A stretch of 64,000 nt of DNA. It comes from UBA12087 sp964370815. GTDB taxonomy: Bacteria; Chloroflexota; Anaerolineae; Anaerolineales; Villigracilaceae. The stretch's first letter is position 1. Each line of letters starts with the position of its first letter. The DNA lies in NCBI GenBank assembly GCA_964370815.1, contig CAYJKQ010000004.1, forward strand, positions 176,597-240,596, read 5' to 3'. The position numbers and the translations under genes are program-made. Shown one piece after another: positions 7,815-16,506 of this stretch. The notes beneath the pieces were generated by a model, which was given only the letters and a program-made list of their open reading frames with translations, had not been told where the DNA came from and did not search any database.

Positions 7815-8369
7815 ATGGCTAAAAGTAACGCCGAGAATCGAGTTTTTTTCGTTCTGCGTTTACTCGCGTTTCTATTTGTCATTAGTCTTAGTCTATTAAT
7901 TTATATCAATAGTGATCAAATAAAGGAATTTGAAGCTTATGGATATCCGGGTATTTTCCTAATAACACTATTGGCAAACTCAACAGTTTTTCTCCCAGCG
8001 CCTGGAATTGCTATTGTATTCACAATGGGTAGCGTTCTTAACCCTTTTTGGGTCGCATTGGTTGCCAGCGCTGGGGGAGCCTTGGGGGAAATATCCGGCT
8101 ACCTGGCGGGTTTCAGCGGTCAGGAAATTATTGAAAAGATCAATATATATCAGAAGATCGAACCATTTGTGCGTCGCTTTGGAGGGTTCGCGGTGTTAAT
8201 ATTTGCTGCGATCCCAAATCCTTTTTTTGATTTGGCGGGGATTTCCGCAGGTGGGCTTAAAATATCCTTTCGTCGCTTTCTTTTTTTTTGCTGGATAGGC
8301 CAATTAATCAAAATGACCTGTTTCTCAATAGCTGGTTACTATTCAATCAATTGGATCGCAGGAAGATGA
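7815..8369 (+). CDS. VTT-domain (DedA/TVP38-like) membrane protein
   Basis: A 184-residue integral membrane protein with a first helix at about 12-30, then the VTT core with a re-entrant glycine-rich region (AGGALGEISGYLAGF) and the AAIPNPFFDLAGISAG segment typical of YqaA-like VTT proteins. DedA-superfamily members are linked to lipid scrambling and membrane homeostasis; the specific role here is unknown. The ATG lies 5 bp after the cyclophilin stop. Confidence 0.78.
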   Translation: MAKSNAENRVFFVLRLLAFLFVISLSLLIYINSDQIKEFEAYGYPGIFLITLLANSTVFLPAPGIAIVFTMGSVLNPFWVALVASAGGALGEISGYLAGFSGQEIIEKINIYQKIEPFVRRFGGFAVLIFAAIPNPFFDLAGISAGGLKISFRRFLFFCWIGQLIKMTCFSIAGYYSINWIAGR

Positions 8370-8402
8370 TCCGGAAAAAGATAATTAATTAAAGGAGAAT
8401 CA

Positions 8403-9761
8403 ATGACAGCTTACCCTAAAATAGATTCTTATCTTGAAGATAATCTTGATAAAAGTATTTCTGAACTATGTTTGCTTGTTGCTCAACCTAGCGTCGGAGC
8501 TCAGAACCTTGGGATGATAGAATGCGCTGAATTAACCGCCGAGTTAATGAGGAAACGAGGATTTGAAACCCGTTTAATGGCCACAGGAGGTGCTCCAATC
8601 GTATTTTCGGAGAGAAAAGGCTCTAAAAACAAAACCTTACTTTTTTATTGCCATTATGATGTGCAACCCGCTGAGCCTTATGATCTCTGGGATACACCTC
8701 CCTTTGAGCCAAGTTTGCGCGATGGGAAATTATATGGTCGAGGTGTCGGTGATGACAAAGGTCACATCACCAGCCGTCTCTTTGCCATAGATGCCATTCT
8801 GAACCAGTTTGGTGAACTACCATGTAATATTAAATTCATCATTGAGGGTGAGGAAGAAACTGGAAGCATTCACCTTCCGGATTTTATCCGTAACAACAAG
8901 GAGCTATTGGCTGCAGATGGATGTATTTGGGAATTTGGTGGAGTTGACCATGAAGAAACTCCATTAGAGTATCTGGGGTTACGCGGTATTTGTTATGTTG
9001 AATTATCGGTTACTACTGCTCAACTCGATGTCCATTCCGGTTTGGGGGGATCGATCTTCCCAAACGCTGCCTGGAGATTGGTTTGGGCATTAAACACTCT
9101 TAAAGATAGAGATGAACACATTCTTATCCCTGGTCATTATGACAATGTTGTGCCCCCTACTGAACGTGATCGACAATTAATGGAACTTCTTCCTGAAACT
9201 GCAACTGAATATAAGAACCGTTATGGGGTAGACCATTTCATTAGTGGGTTAACAGATGGAGTTGATCTGCGAATTGCAGAGGTCTTTGAACCTACATGCA
9301 CAATCTGCGGAATAACATCCGGTTACCAGGGTCCTGGATCAAAAACCGTACTTCCAGCCAAAGCATCCGCAAAAGTTGATTTTCGCCTGGTACCCAATCA
9401 AACCATCGATCAAGTTCTTAAACAATTAAGAGCTCATTTGGATAACAAAGGATTCCAAGATATTGAGATCAATTTTCTTGGTGGAGGTCCAGCTGCACGT
9501 ACAGATCCAGACGATCCTTTTATTAAATTAGTTTTAGAAACTGCCAGGCAAGTTTATGGTGTGGATATGAAAATAATCCCCCTATCTGGTGGTTCGGGAC
9601 CAAATTATCCTTTTGTCCACGATTTGGGACTACCTGTGGCAACTGCCGGAATGGGATACCCCGATTCGCGCAGCCATGCCCCCAATGAGAATATTCGCAT
9701 CGATTTATATCTCAAGCATGCCAAACACATGGCCTACTTGATAAAAGCATTTGCAGAATAA
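8403..9761 (+). CDS. M20-family metallodipeptidase
   Basis: Dinuclear zinc peptidase of 452 residues. Metal ligands and catalytic residues are visible: His84 and Asp86 in YCHYDVQPAE, Asp in GRGVGDDKG, the Glu pair in EGEEETGS near residue 150, and a late His in DSRSHAPNE. The lid/dimerisation domain lies at about 200-330 (DVHSGLGG). It belongs to the CNDP/DapE-like dipeptidase branch; the substrate is not predictable. A strong AAAGGAG site lies 6 nt before the ATG. Confidence 0.9.
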   Translation: MTAYPKIDSYLEDNLDKSISELCLLVAQPSVGAQNLGMIECAELTAELMRKRGFETRLMATGGAPIVFSERKGSKNKTLLFYCHYDVQPAEPYDLWDTPPFEPSLRDGKLYGRGVGDDKGHITSRLFAIDAILNQFGELPCNIKFIIEGEEETGSIHLPDFIRNNKELLAADGCIWEFGGVDHEETPLEYLGLRGICYVELSVTTAQLDVHSGLGGSIFPNAAWRLVWALNTLKDRDEHILIPGHYDNVVPPTERDRQLMELLPETATEYKNRYGVDHFISGLTDGVDLRIAEVFEPTCTICGITSGYQGPGSKTVLPAKASAKVDFRLVPNQTIDQVLKQLRAHLDNKGFQDIEINFLGGGPAARTDPDDPFIKLVLETARQVYGVDMKIIPLSGGSGPNYPFVHDLGLPVATAGMGYPDSRSHAPNENIRIDLYLKHAKHMAYLIKAFAE

Positions 9762-9793
9762 GTTCTCATTTGCCATGAAATAAAGTTTATTGG

Positions 9794-10552
9794 TTATTTT
9801 ACCTGACGCATATTCCTGGTTTTTCTATTTGCTCGAACCGGTTCTTTCTTCAATTCTGCTATTTCATCAGAGGTAAGGTAACGCCATTCACCAGGTTTCA
9901 AACTCCCCAACAACAAAGTAGCTATGCGCACTCGAATAATGGTCACAATTGGCAATCCAGTAAGCTTACCCATCTCCCGGATCTGCCGCTTTCTTCCTTC
10001 ACGCAAAATCACGCGGAGCCAAGCCCCCTTCCCTGAAGCAGATACGAACCACACACCAGCAGGTTTTGTTCGGTACCCATCTTCCAGAACAACTCCCTTT
10101 CTCCATAAATCTATTTGTGCTTCATCCGGATGACGTGCCACCAGAACACGATATTCTTTCTCATGTTCATATCTTGGATGGGTTAATCGATTAGCCATCT
10201 CACCATCATTTGTGAGAAGGATCAATCCTTCGGAATCCACATCCAATCTGCCAACTGGATACAAAGTGCCTTCAACTCCCACCAAATCCCGCACAGTTCT
10301 GCGTTGCTCTGGTGTCGTAACTGCAGAAATGACATTACGCGGTTTGTATAATGCTATGTAAGTACACGTCTCTGGAAAATCCACCTTGTGTCCATCAACA
10401 GTAATCTCATCAATTCCTGCTTCTGCCTTATCACCCAATGTGACTGCTTTCTTATTGACACGCACTCTATTGGCAATGATCAATTGTTCGCAAGACCGTC
10501 GTGAACCAAATCCAGCTCGAGCAAGGATTTTTTGTAATCTTTCTGGGGTCAT
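9794..10552 (-). CDS. rluB: Ribosomal large subunit pseudouridine synthase (RsuA/RluB family)
   Basis: Isomerises a uridine in rRNA. An N-terminal S4 RNA-binding domain (RLQKILARAGFGSRRSCE) is followed by the catalytic motif GRLDVDSEGLILLTNDG with its Asp nucleophile, then EKEYRV and REGRKRQIREM. A basic tail of about 20 residues extends the protein to 252. The ATG lies 1 bp after the scpB stop, and this scpB-rluB order is common in Gram-positives and Chloroflexota. The exact rRNA position is not provable from sequence. Confidence 0.9.
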   Translation of the reverse strand: MTPERLQKILARAGFGSRRSCEQLIIANRVRVNKKAVTLGDKAEAGIDEITVDGHKVDFPETCTYIALYKPRNVISAVTTPEQRRTVRDLVGVEGTLYPVGRLDVDSEGLILLTNDGEMANRLTHPRYEHEKEYRVLVARHPDEAQIDLWRKGVVLEDGYRTKPAGVWFVSASGKGAWLRVILREGRKRQIREMGKLTGLPIVTIIRVRIATLLLGSLKPGEWRYLTSDEIAELKKEPVRANRKTRNMRQVK

Positions 10553-10553
10553 A

Positions 10554-11117
10554 TTATTCCTTTAATTGAACTTCGCCGGCTTTATCATCAGAGGCAGTTA
10601 ATTTGGGCAATACATCTAATGAACTTAAACCAAAGTATTGCAGAAAATCTGTAGTTGTTTCATACAAAATCGGTCTCCCGGGGCTTTCTGACCGACCAGT
10701 CTCCTGGATCAATCCTTTATTTAGCAGACTTCTTAAAACAGCATCACTATTCACGCCGCGAATGGCATCGAGACTTGGTCGAGTTACCGGTTGTTTGTAC
10801 GCAACGATTGCCAGTGCCTCCAGGGCAGCTCGACTTAATCTGCTGGTTACTTCCAGCCCAAGAAATAATTCGATAATCTCTGCTTTTTCAGGTGCCGAAA
10901 CAAGTTGTATCTTGCCAGAATGTCGCTGCAAACGAATGCCTCCATCCAGGTAATTTTCTTGAAGGATAAGGATTAATCCTTCAACTTCTGAGGTTGTAAT
11001 ACCCATAACTGAGGCGAGCTGGGAAGGAGAAACTGGTTCTACAGCTACAAAAAGCAAGGCTTCAATCGAAGAAATCAATTCCGAATGAATTTTCTGCAGG
11101 TTTTCAGATTCGCTCAT
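10554..11117 (-). CDS. scpB: Segregation and condensation protein B
   Basis: Kleisin-associated subunit of the SMC-ScpAB condensin. The protein forms two winged-helix domains: SSIEALLFVAVEPVSPSQLA at the front, then LSRAALEALAIVAYKQPVTRPSLDAIRGV in the middle. The frame is open for 39 codons further upstream, but that part would overlap the divergent gene. The ATG at 11117 has GGGAG 10 nt before it and gives a normal 187-residue protein. scpA, its usual partner and neighbour, is not in the window. Confidence 0.92.
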   Translation of the reverse strand: MSESENLQKIHSELISSIEALLFVAVEPVSPSQLASVMGITTSEVEGLILILQENYLDGGIRLQRHSGKIQLVSAPEKAEIIELFLGLEVTSRLSRAALEALAIVAYKQPVTRPSLDAIRGVNSDAVLRSLLNKGLIQETGRSESPGRPILYETTTDFLQYFGLSSLDVLPKLTASDDKAGEVQLKE

Positions 11118-11163
11118 GCTATAATTACTCCCGTTCCAGTTCTCTTTAATATTCTGAGGTTTC

Positions 11164-11730
11164 ATGCATAAGAAAAAAAATCCCGTGTTCGTGGCAGTAC
11201 TTGTGTTAATCATTACAATGGCTTGCATGATCAATATCGGTGGACCCGATTATCCTAAAATCAAGATCCCAGTATCCACCGAAGAGGTCATAAATATGCA
11301 AGAGCAGATTCGAGAAGCGCTACTAGGCGGAACAGAATCCAGCCAAATCACACTTTTTTTTACAGAATCACAGTTGACATCATATTTGGCATTCAAACTT
11401 GATTCCCAAGATAAACCTTTTCTAACGGAACCGCAAGTCTACTTGCAAAACAATCAAATTCAGGTTTATGGGACAATTATTAGAGAGTACTTAAAAGCAA
11501 CTGTCAGTATCTTCATGACTGCAACGATCGATCCTGATGGAAAATTATTGTTAGAATTGTCCTCTGCAGATTTTGGTCCTTTGCCTGTGCCAGAAAACCT
11601 CAAAGAGATAATTACATCCCTGGTCACAGAAGCATTTACTGGTTCACTGGGTACTGTAGCAACAGGTTTTAATATTGAAAGTATCGTTATTGCTAATAGC
11701 GCTATGATGATAGTCGGCCGATTAAAATGA
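11164..11730 (+). CDS. Hypothetical secreted or membrane-anchored protein
   Basis: A 188-residue protein with a basic N-terminus (MHKKKNP) and one hydrophobic helix ending in ITMAC. The last Cys (residue 21) could be lipidated, but the residue three before it is Thr, a poor lipobox. The body alternates strands and amphipathic segments (ITLFFTESQLTSYLAFKL, QIQVYGTIIREYLKATVSIF). The shape reminds me of YpmS/LmeA-type lipid-binding proteins, but I do not recognise a family with confidence. A GAGGT site lies 4 nt before the ATG. The start codon overlaps the region open upstream of scpB. Confidence 0.6.
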   Translation: MHKKKNPVFVAVLVLIITMACMINIGGPDYPKIKIPVSTEEVINMQEQIREALLGGTESSQITLFFTESQLTSYLAFKLDSQDKPFLTEPQVYLQNNQIQVYGTIIREYLKATVSIFMTATIDPDGKLLLELSSADFGPLPVPENLKEIITSLVTEAFTGSLGTVATGFNIESIVIANSAMMIVGRLK

Positions 11731-11846
11731 CTATTGGATTATACCATCTCAATATTCTTCAACACTTTTCTATATACAAATGATATTCGAAGCATTTTTT
11801 CTAAATTAATTTTGCTATAAACTTTGCAACCTGGATTTGAGCCTTA

Positions 11847-13490
11847 ATGGTAACTAATGTTCTATTGTATAACCACCCTATTTCAAGAATTGCTTGGATG
11901 GGAAATTTAAAGAAACTCTTATTTTTTCTCATCCTGTCAATTTTCATCACCGGGTGTGGTTCGCCAAAAGTTATTCAAACAGAAACTACTGTAAGTATTA
12001 CGATAGATGGAACAATTCAACAAGCATCCCTTCCTGCTGGAAGCAATATTCTAAACACATTGGAAACCCTGGGTATCGATATTGGACCTTTGGATAAAGT
12101 TGAGCCACCATTGTTTACTATTCTGACCGAAGGCTTATCCATAAAGGTAATTCGTGTTCGTGAGGAGTTTAAAACCGAGCAGGAAATAATCCCTTATACT
12201 CATCAAGAGTTGAGAAGCGAATCCATCGCTCTTGACCAAGCTCGTCTTATCCAACCAGGTGTTAACGGACTCAAAGAAATAACTTACCGAATAGTGTATG
12301 AAGATGGTGCGGAATCCGCCAGCGCGATTGTAAAAGAAATTATTGTACACCCTGCCATTCCGGAAATCGTAATGTACGGGGTTCAGATGCCTTTTTCTCC
12401 CCTTTCCATTCCAGGGAAATTGGCCTATTTATCAGTTGGGAATGCATGGATCATGGATGGTTCAACTGCAATTCGAACCCCCCTTGTAACAACAGGTGAT
12501 CTTGATGGTCGGATTTTTACTCTCTCTCCCAAAGGTGATTGGCTACTTTTTACAAGGAAATCTACAAAATCCGCTGACCAAGAAATCAACACACTTTGGG
12601 TGGTCAGCACAGAGAGAGAGTCTCCTGAACCAATTAATCTAAAAATATCCAATATTGTTCTATATGCTTCCTGGGTACCGGACCAATCAGAAATGATCGC
12701 TTATTCAACTGTCGAGCCTCGGGATGCATCTCCCAAATGGCAGGCAAATAATGACCTGTACACTCTTGCATTTAGTTCAAGTGGATGGACGAGTAAACCA
12801 GAATTAATAGTGGATGCGAATTCTGGCGGAGCTTATGGTTGGTGGGGAACCACTTATTCCTGGTCACCAGATGGAAATTACCTGGCTTATTCTCGACCAG
12901 ATGAGATTGGACTTGTGGATCTTGATGAGGGACTATTGAAACCCTTAACAACAGTCACTCCCCTTTTAACTCGCAGGGATTGGGCTTGGATTCCAGGAAT
13001 CAACTGGGGTACAGACAGCAATTCCCTCTATATATCCACTCACGCACCTTCCGAAGACCTGGTCAGTGCTGAAGAGTCACCTTTTTTTAATTTGGCAGCC
13101 ATCTCAATGATCAACAACACCAATATACAATTGGTACTGCAAACCGGGATGTTTTCATACCCTTCGAGTTCACCCAATTTTGGAGAGTCTGATAAGATTG
13201 ATTTTAAAGTTGGTTTCCTCCAGGCAATCTTTCCAAACCAAAGCGAAACTAGCAGGTACCGCCTGGTCATCATGGATAGGGATGGCTCAAATCGCAAAAC
13301 CATTTTTCCACCTGAAGGCTTAACTGGTATTGAACCACAAGCCCCGGCTTGGGCGCCAAAATCCACATTAATAAATGCAGAATATATCGGTTTTTTGTAT
13401 CAGGGTAATATCTGGCTAATCGATACGCTCAGCGAATTTTCGCAGCAAATTACCGGGGATGGATTAATCGAACGGATCGATTGGAAATGA
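11847..13490 (+). CDS. Lipoprotein with ubiquitin-like and G5 domains and a TolB-like beta-propeller
   Basis: Predicted extracytoplasmic lipoprotein. A hydrophobic segment ends in the lipobox IFITGC; the likelier start is then the internal ATG at 11898 (MGNLKKLLFF), although the frame is open to 11847 and neither start has a good ribosome site. After the lipobox comes a DUF348-like segment (VSITIDGTIQQASLPAGSN) and a G5 domain (about residues 120-215, ending KEIIVHP). The rest is a propeller with repeats such as LSPKGDWLLFTR, YSWSPDGNYLAYS and WVPDQSEMIAYS. G5 domains usually bind glycan, so a cell-surface sensor or scaffold is possible. No catalytic motif is seen. Confidence 0.72.
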   Translation: MVTNVLLYNHPISRIAWMGNLKKLLFFLILSIFITGCGSPKVIQTETTVSITIDGTIQQASLPAGSNILNTLETLGIDIGPLDKVEPPLFTILTEGLSIKVIRVREEFKTEQEIIPYTHQELRSESIALDQARLIQPGVNGLKEITYRIVYEDGAESASAIVKEIIVHPAIPEIVMYGVQMPFSPLSIPGKLAYLSVGNAWIMDGSTAIRTPLVTTGDLDGRIFTLSPKGDWLLFTRKSTKSADQEINTLWVVSTERESPEPINLKISNIVLYASWVPDQSEMIAYSTVEPRDASPKWQANNDLYTLAFSSSGWTSKPELIVDANSGGAYGWWGTTYSWSPDGNYLAYSRPDEIGLVDLDEGLLKPLTTVTPLLTRRDWAWIPGINWGTDSNSLYISTHAPSEDLVSAEESPFFNLAAISMINNTNIQLVLQTGMFSYPSSSPNFGESDKIDFKVGFLQAIFPNQSETSRYRLVIMDRDGSNRKTIFPPEGLTGIEPQAPAWAPKSTLINAEYIGFLYQGNIWLIDTLSEFSQQITGDGLIERIDWK

Positions 13491-13531
13491 ATATTGATTA
13501 CTAAACAGACTAATATTTTCTTGGAGACATT

Positions 13532-14491
13532 GTGAATATATTTATAACTGGGGCAGCTGGTTTTTTAGGTTCACACCTTTGTGACCGCTTTATTAAAGAA
13601 GGTCATTCTGTGATTGGAATGGATAATTTTATTACTGGAAATCCAGATAACCTTGCCCATCTAGCGGGAAATCCTGCTTTTATCTTCTATAAGCATGATG
13701 TTTCAAATTACATCTTTGTTCCACACAAAATCGATGCTGTATTGCATTTTGCATCCCCTGCCAGCCCAAATCCAAAATCACCCAGTGGATATTTCAATCT
13801 ACCTATCCAGACGATGAAAGCTGGAGCACTTGGTACACACAATACGCTGGGTCTTGCCAAAGCTCACAAAGCACGCTTCTTACTCGCTTCAACAAGTGAA
13901 ATATACGGTAATCCAACTGAACACCCACAAAAAGAATCTTATTGCGGGAATGTGGATAGCATTGGTACTAGAGCTGTCTATGATGAAGCTAAACGCTTCG
14001 CAGAAGCCCTAACCATGGCTTATCACCGCACCCATAATGTGGACACTCGTATTGCCCGGATTTTTAATACCTACGGTCCCAGAATGGACCTCAACGATGG
14101 GCGTGCATTGCCTAACTTTTTAAAACAAGCATTGAGCGGGGATCCGATTACAGTTTATGGTGACGGAAAACAAACCAGGTCGTTCTGCTATGTCGATGAT
14201 CTAATCGAAGGTATCTATCGATTATTCCTTTCAGATGAACACTTCCCTGTGAATATTGGCAATTCGGATGAGATGACCATATTGGACTTTGCTCAAACCA
14301 TCCTGACCATAACAGAAAATAAATCGAAAATAATATTCCTAAATGAAGATCGGAGCGAAAGGGATCCCCAACGAAGGCAACCAGATATCACACGTGCCAG
14401 GGAAATTCTAGGCTGGGAACCAAAAGTTAGCCTTATTGAGGGTATACATAAAACAATTCCATATTTTAGATCCAAATTAGAAGTAGCATGA
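13532..14491 (+). CDS. NAD-dependent epimerase/dehydratase, UDP-glucuronate decarboxylase-like
   Basis: Extended short-chain dehydrogenase acting on nucleotide sugars. The NAD-binding loop GAAGFLGSHL lies at residues 7-16, and the catalytic T121 with Y150-x3-K154 in STSEIYG and YDEAKR. RIFNTYGPRM and GDGKQTRSFCYVDD are hallmark motifs of the UDP-xylose synthase / dTDP-glucose dehydratase branch. UXS enzymes usually have G-P-R-x-x-Y-D-E-x-K-R; here it reads G-T-R-A-V-Y-D-E-A-K-R. The start is a GTG with GGAG 6 nt upstream. The stop overlaps the next start by 4 bp (ATGA), coupling it to the GtrA gene. Confidence 0.85.
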   Translation: MNIFITGAAGFLGSHLCDRFIKEGHSVIGMDNFITGNPDNLAHLAGNPAFIFYKHDVSNYIFVPHKIDAVLHFASPASPNPKSPSGYFNLPIQTMKAGALGTHNTLGLAKAHKARFLLASTSEIYGNPTEHPQKESYCGNVDSIGTRAVYDEAKRFAEALTMAYHRTHNVDTRIARIFNTYGPRMDLNDGRALPNFLKQALSGDPITVYGDGKQTRSFCYVDDLIEGIYRLFLSDEHFPVNIGNSDEMTILDFAQTILTITENKSKIIFLNEDRSERDPQRRQPDITRAREILGWEPKVSLIEGIHKTIPYFRSKLEVA

Positions 14492-14943
14492 TTCTAATAA
14501 AGAATAAACTAGAAAGGGGTCGTTTTCTGCGATTCATAACCGTTGGCATGATAGGTGCTGTAGTTGATTTCAGTGTAATGAATCTCTTATCCCACTCTTT
14601 CAAAATATCGTTGGTTGTTGCTGGAAGTATCTCATTTGTTTGTGCAGTTATTAGTAATTTCATTTGGAATCGCTATTGGACATATCCCGATTCAAGGTCG
14701 CGCCGAATAAGGTACCAGTTGGTAATGTTCTTTTTTGTTAATCTGGCTGGTGCAATAATTCGCCTTCCCATTCTTTATTTTCTTGAGCCTGAAATATTTA
14801 GATTATTGAATAAATCCATGTATCCTCTTCCACTTTCAATAGAGATCCTGGCAAAAAATGGAACTCTTGCTCTTGCAGTCATAATCGTCCTGTTTTGGAA
14901 TTTTTTTGTAAACCGTTATTGGACGTATAATGATATTACTTAG
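14488..14943 (+). CDS. GtrA-family membrane protein
   Basis: A 151-residue protein with four hydrophobic helices and the family motifs RFLRFITVGMIGAVVDFSVM at the start and NFIWNRYWTYPD / NFFVNRYWTYND at the ends of helices 2 and 4. GtrA proteins are thought to move lipid-linked sugars across the membrane. Coupling to a nucleotide-sugar epimerase supports a role in surface glycan synthesis, but no glycosyltransferase is adjacent. Confidence 0.87.
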   Translation: MILIKNKLERGRFLRFITVGMIGAVVDFSVMNLLSHSFKISLVVAGSISFVCAVISNFIWNRYWTYPDSRSRRIRYQLVMFFFVNLAGAIIRLPILYFLEPEIFRLLNKSMYPLPLSIEILAKNGTLALAVIIVLFWNFFVNRYWTYNDIT

Positions 14944-14966
14944 GAAAGGTAATAGATTTAAGAATA

Positions 14967-15344
14967 ATGACAGACGAAAAGAAAATCATTCCTTTATACA
15001 ATTCAAAAGGTGACGCTGAGGTTTTTTTAGTTTTTCCATATTTATTCAATCATCTCGGAGAATGGGTGGGATGGGTAACTTCCAACAAAGATGTTTATTC
15101 TGTTCGAGGGTCTTATGTTGGAACCATCAGTAAGGATAAGAGAATCTTATGTAAACGATATACTGAGGCAAGAAAACCAAACCTAATTCCTCCATCTCCC
15201 CCACACCGAGTAATGCCTCCGGCAATAATCCCTCTTGCACCAATGATGAGTGAGTTGTTGTTCAGCACAGTTGATATCTTGCTTGAAGAACCGGAGAAAT
15301 TACATACTCTCGACTCAGGCGAGTTTCGAGAGGACATGAATTAA
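14967..15344 (+). CDS. Small protein resembling the 4-fold beta-flower family
   Basis: A 125-residue protein. The first ~65 residues are four short repeats with the rhythm of a beta-flower fold: IPLYNSKGDAEVFL, PYLFNHLGEWVGWV, VYSVRGSYVGTI and RILCKRY. A proline-rich linker (PPSPPHRVMPPAIIPL) leads to an acidic tail. I recall this repeat style from a small family of unknown function, but the assignment is from memory of the pattern. Its position after gtrA may be incidental. Confidence 0.55.
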   Translation: MTDEKKIIPLYNSKGDAEVFLVFPYLFNHLGEWVGWVTSNKDVYSVRGSYVGTISKDKRILCKRYTEARKPNLIPPSPPHRVMPPAIIPLAPMMSELLFSTVDILLEEPEKLHTLDSGEFREDMN

Positions 15345-15396
15345 TCACTTAAAAATCAATAAGCCAGTTCAAACTAAAAATGTGGAGTTATTATCT

Positions 15397-15870
15397 TTGA
15401 GCACAAATATGAATTCGTTTACACCAAGTGCATCTCACGTAACCATCGCCCAATTGATGCAACCAGAGCACGCAAATAATATTGGTAATGTTCACGGTGG
15501 TTGGATCATGAAACTTGTTGATGAGGTAGGTGCACTCGCATGCATGCGCCACTCACGTCACAGAGTTGTTACTGTTGCCATAGATCAGATGACATTTCGA
15601 CAGCCAATTCGCATTGGTGACCTGGTTACTCTTGATGCAGAAGTCACATATACCGGTCGTACATCCATGGAAGTAGAAGTCTTGGTGACTGCAGAAAACC
15701 CTATCACGGGAGAATGTACCCATACCAATAAAGCATATTTAGTCTATGTTGCACTTGATGATAATCACAATCCAGTGGCAGTTCCTCCATTATCAATTGA
15801 AAATACTGAGCAAAAAGAAAGAATGGTGGCTGCAAAAAATCGTCAGAGACATAGACTGAGTAACCAATAG
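15397..15870 (+). CDS. Acyl-CoA thioesterase (hotdog fold, YciA/BACH type)
   Basis: Hydrolyses acyl-CoA to free acid and CoA. The hotdog signature is visible as HANNIGNVHGGWIMKLVDEVGALAC, with the catalytic Asp in the helix start, followed by VTVAIDQMTFRQPIRIGDLV. The frame opens at a GTG (15382), but GGAG at 15384-15387 is correctly spaced for the TTG at 15397, which I take as start; an ATG at 15409 is a third option. The protein is about 157 residues, normal for the family. Chain-length preference cannot be inferred. Confidence 0.88.
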   Translation: MSTNMNSFTPSASHVTIAQLMQPEHANNIGNVHGGWIMKLVDEVGALACMRHSRHRVVTVAIDQMTFRQPIRIGDLVTLDAEVTYTGRTSMEVEVLVTAENPITGECTHTNKAYLVYVALDDNHNPVAVPPLSIENTEQKERMVAAKNRQRHRLSNQ

Positions 15871-15901
15871 AATTGTATTCACATCAAACACCCTGTTTGA
15901 T

Positions 15902-16252
15902 GTGAAAGACACCAAAAAACACAATGCAATTCCATTTAGAGGTCTAACTAATTTGGTCGACAATATCTCCGGCAAGAGAATATCAAAAATTGACACGGAA
16001 GATGCGGGGCTAGGCGAAGCAATTCCCTTTCAGTTGCTTGGTCTTGTTAGGCAAAGAGAAATAAAGCTGGCAATGTTGCTCGAATCAATCAATCCAACCA
16101 AAGGCGGAGTCCTTCTTATCGAAACATGCGTCACTGCCAAAACCACTGCTGCACAAGATTCCTACATAGTGCGACGGGGGAAGGTTTCTCCCACCTACAG
16201 ATCTTGGTTTGTATTAATCTGCTCCAAGAATACGGAAGAAGATAACTTATGA
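15902..16252 (+). pseudogene. Remnant of an AAA+ chelatase subunit I (ChlI/BchI-like)
   Basis: A 116-codon ORF from a GTG. Residues 40-90 align by eye with the N-terminus of magnesium/cobalt chelatase ATPase subunits: I-P-F-x-x-L-G-L-V-R-Q-R-E-I-K-L-A-M-L-L, then a GGVLL strand and a P-loop position. Family members read about G-x-x-G-T-A-K-S-T-A there; this copy reads E-T-C-V-T-A-K-T-T-A and has lost the glycines. The rest of the ~340-residue ATPase (Walker B, sensor motifs) is absent. I call it a decayed, probably non-functional gene. Its TGA overlaps the next ATG (ATGA), so it was once part of a coupled operon. Confidence 0.6.
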
Positions 16253-16506
16253 CTGGACAACACACCATCCAATCCATCTCTCACGAGAAGGAAATCGTTT
16301 CCCTTCGTGCTGAAATATCATAATTTGAGCAGCAAGGGCTTTTACTGCAAGAAAGCAACACCGAAGAAACTATTGATTATCTACACATGGTTGCATCCAA
16401 GGCTCTCAGGATTTGAAGGTCGAAGTATATGATTAATTTTTTTACCCTACAGAATGAAGAAGAAAATCAGAAGCAAACTAAGTTGTCCGAAATAGAGGGA
16501 ATATGA
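16249..16506 (+). pseudogene. Interrupted small ORF with two in-frame stops, coupled on both sides
   Basis: Reading from the ATG at 16249, the frame runs 86 codons to a TGA at 16504-16506, broken only by TAA at 16321 and TGA at 16414. The ATG overlaps the chelatase remnant's stop and the final TGA overlaps the UroD-family start (both ATGA). No frameshift is needed. The conceptual product is hydrophilic and probably helical (HEKEIVSLRAEIS, then FEQQGLLLQESNTEETIDYL). I do not recognise a family. Because one interruption is TAA, selenocysteine recoding cannot explain it. Confidence 0.5.

Noticed and set aside
11118..11234. Longer scpB start
   Set aside because: It overlaps the divergent gene at 11164 and adds residues unlike ScpB; GGGAG marks the ATG at 11117.
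16414..16416. In-frame TGA as a possible selenocysteine codon
   Set aside because: The same frame also contains a TAA, and no hairpin like a SECIS follows directly; nonsense mutation is simpler.
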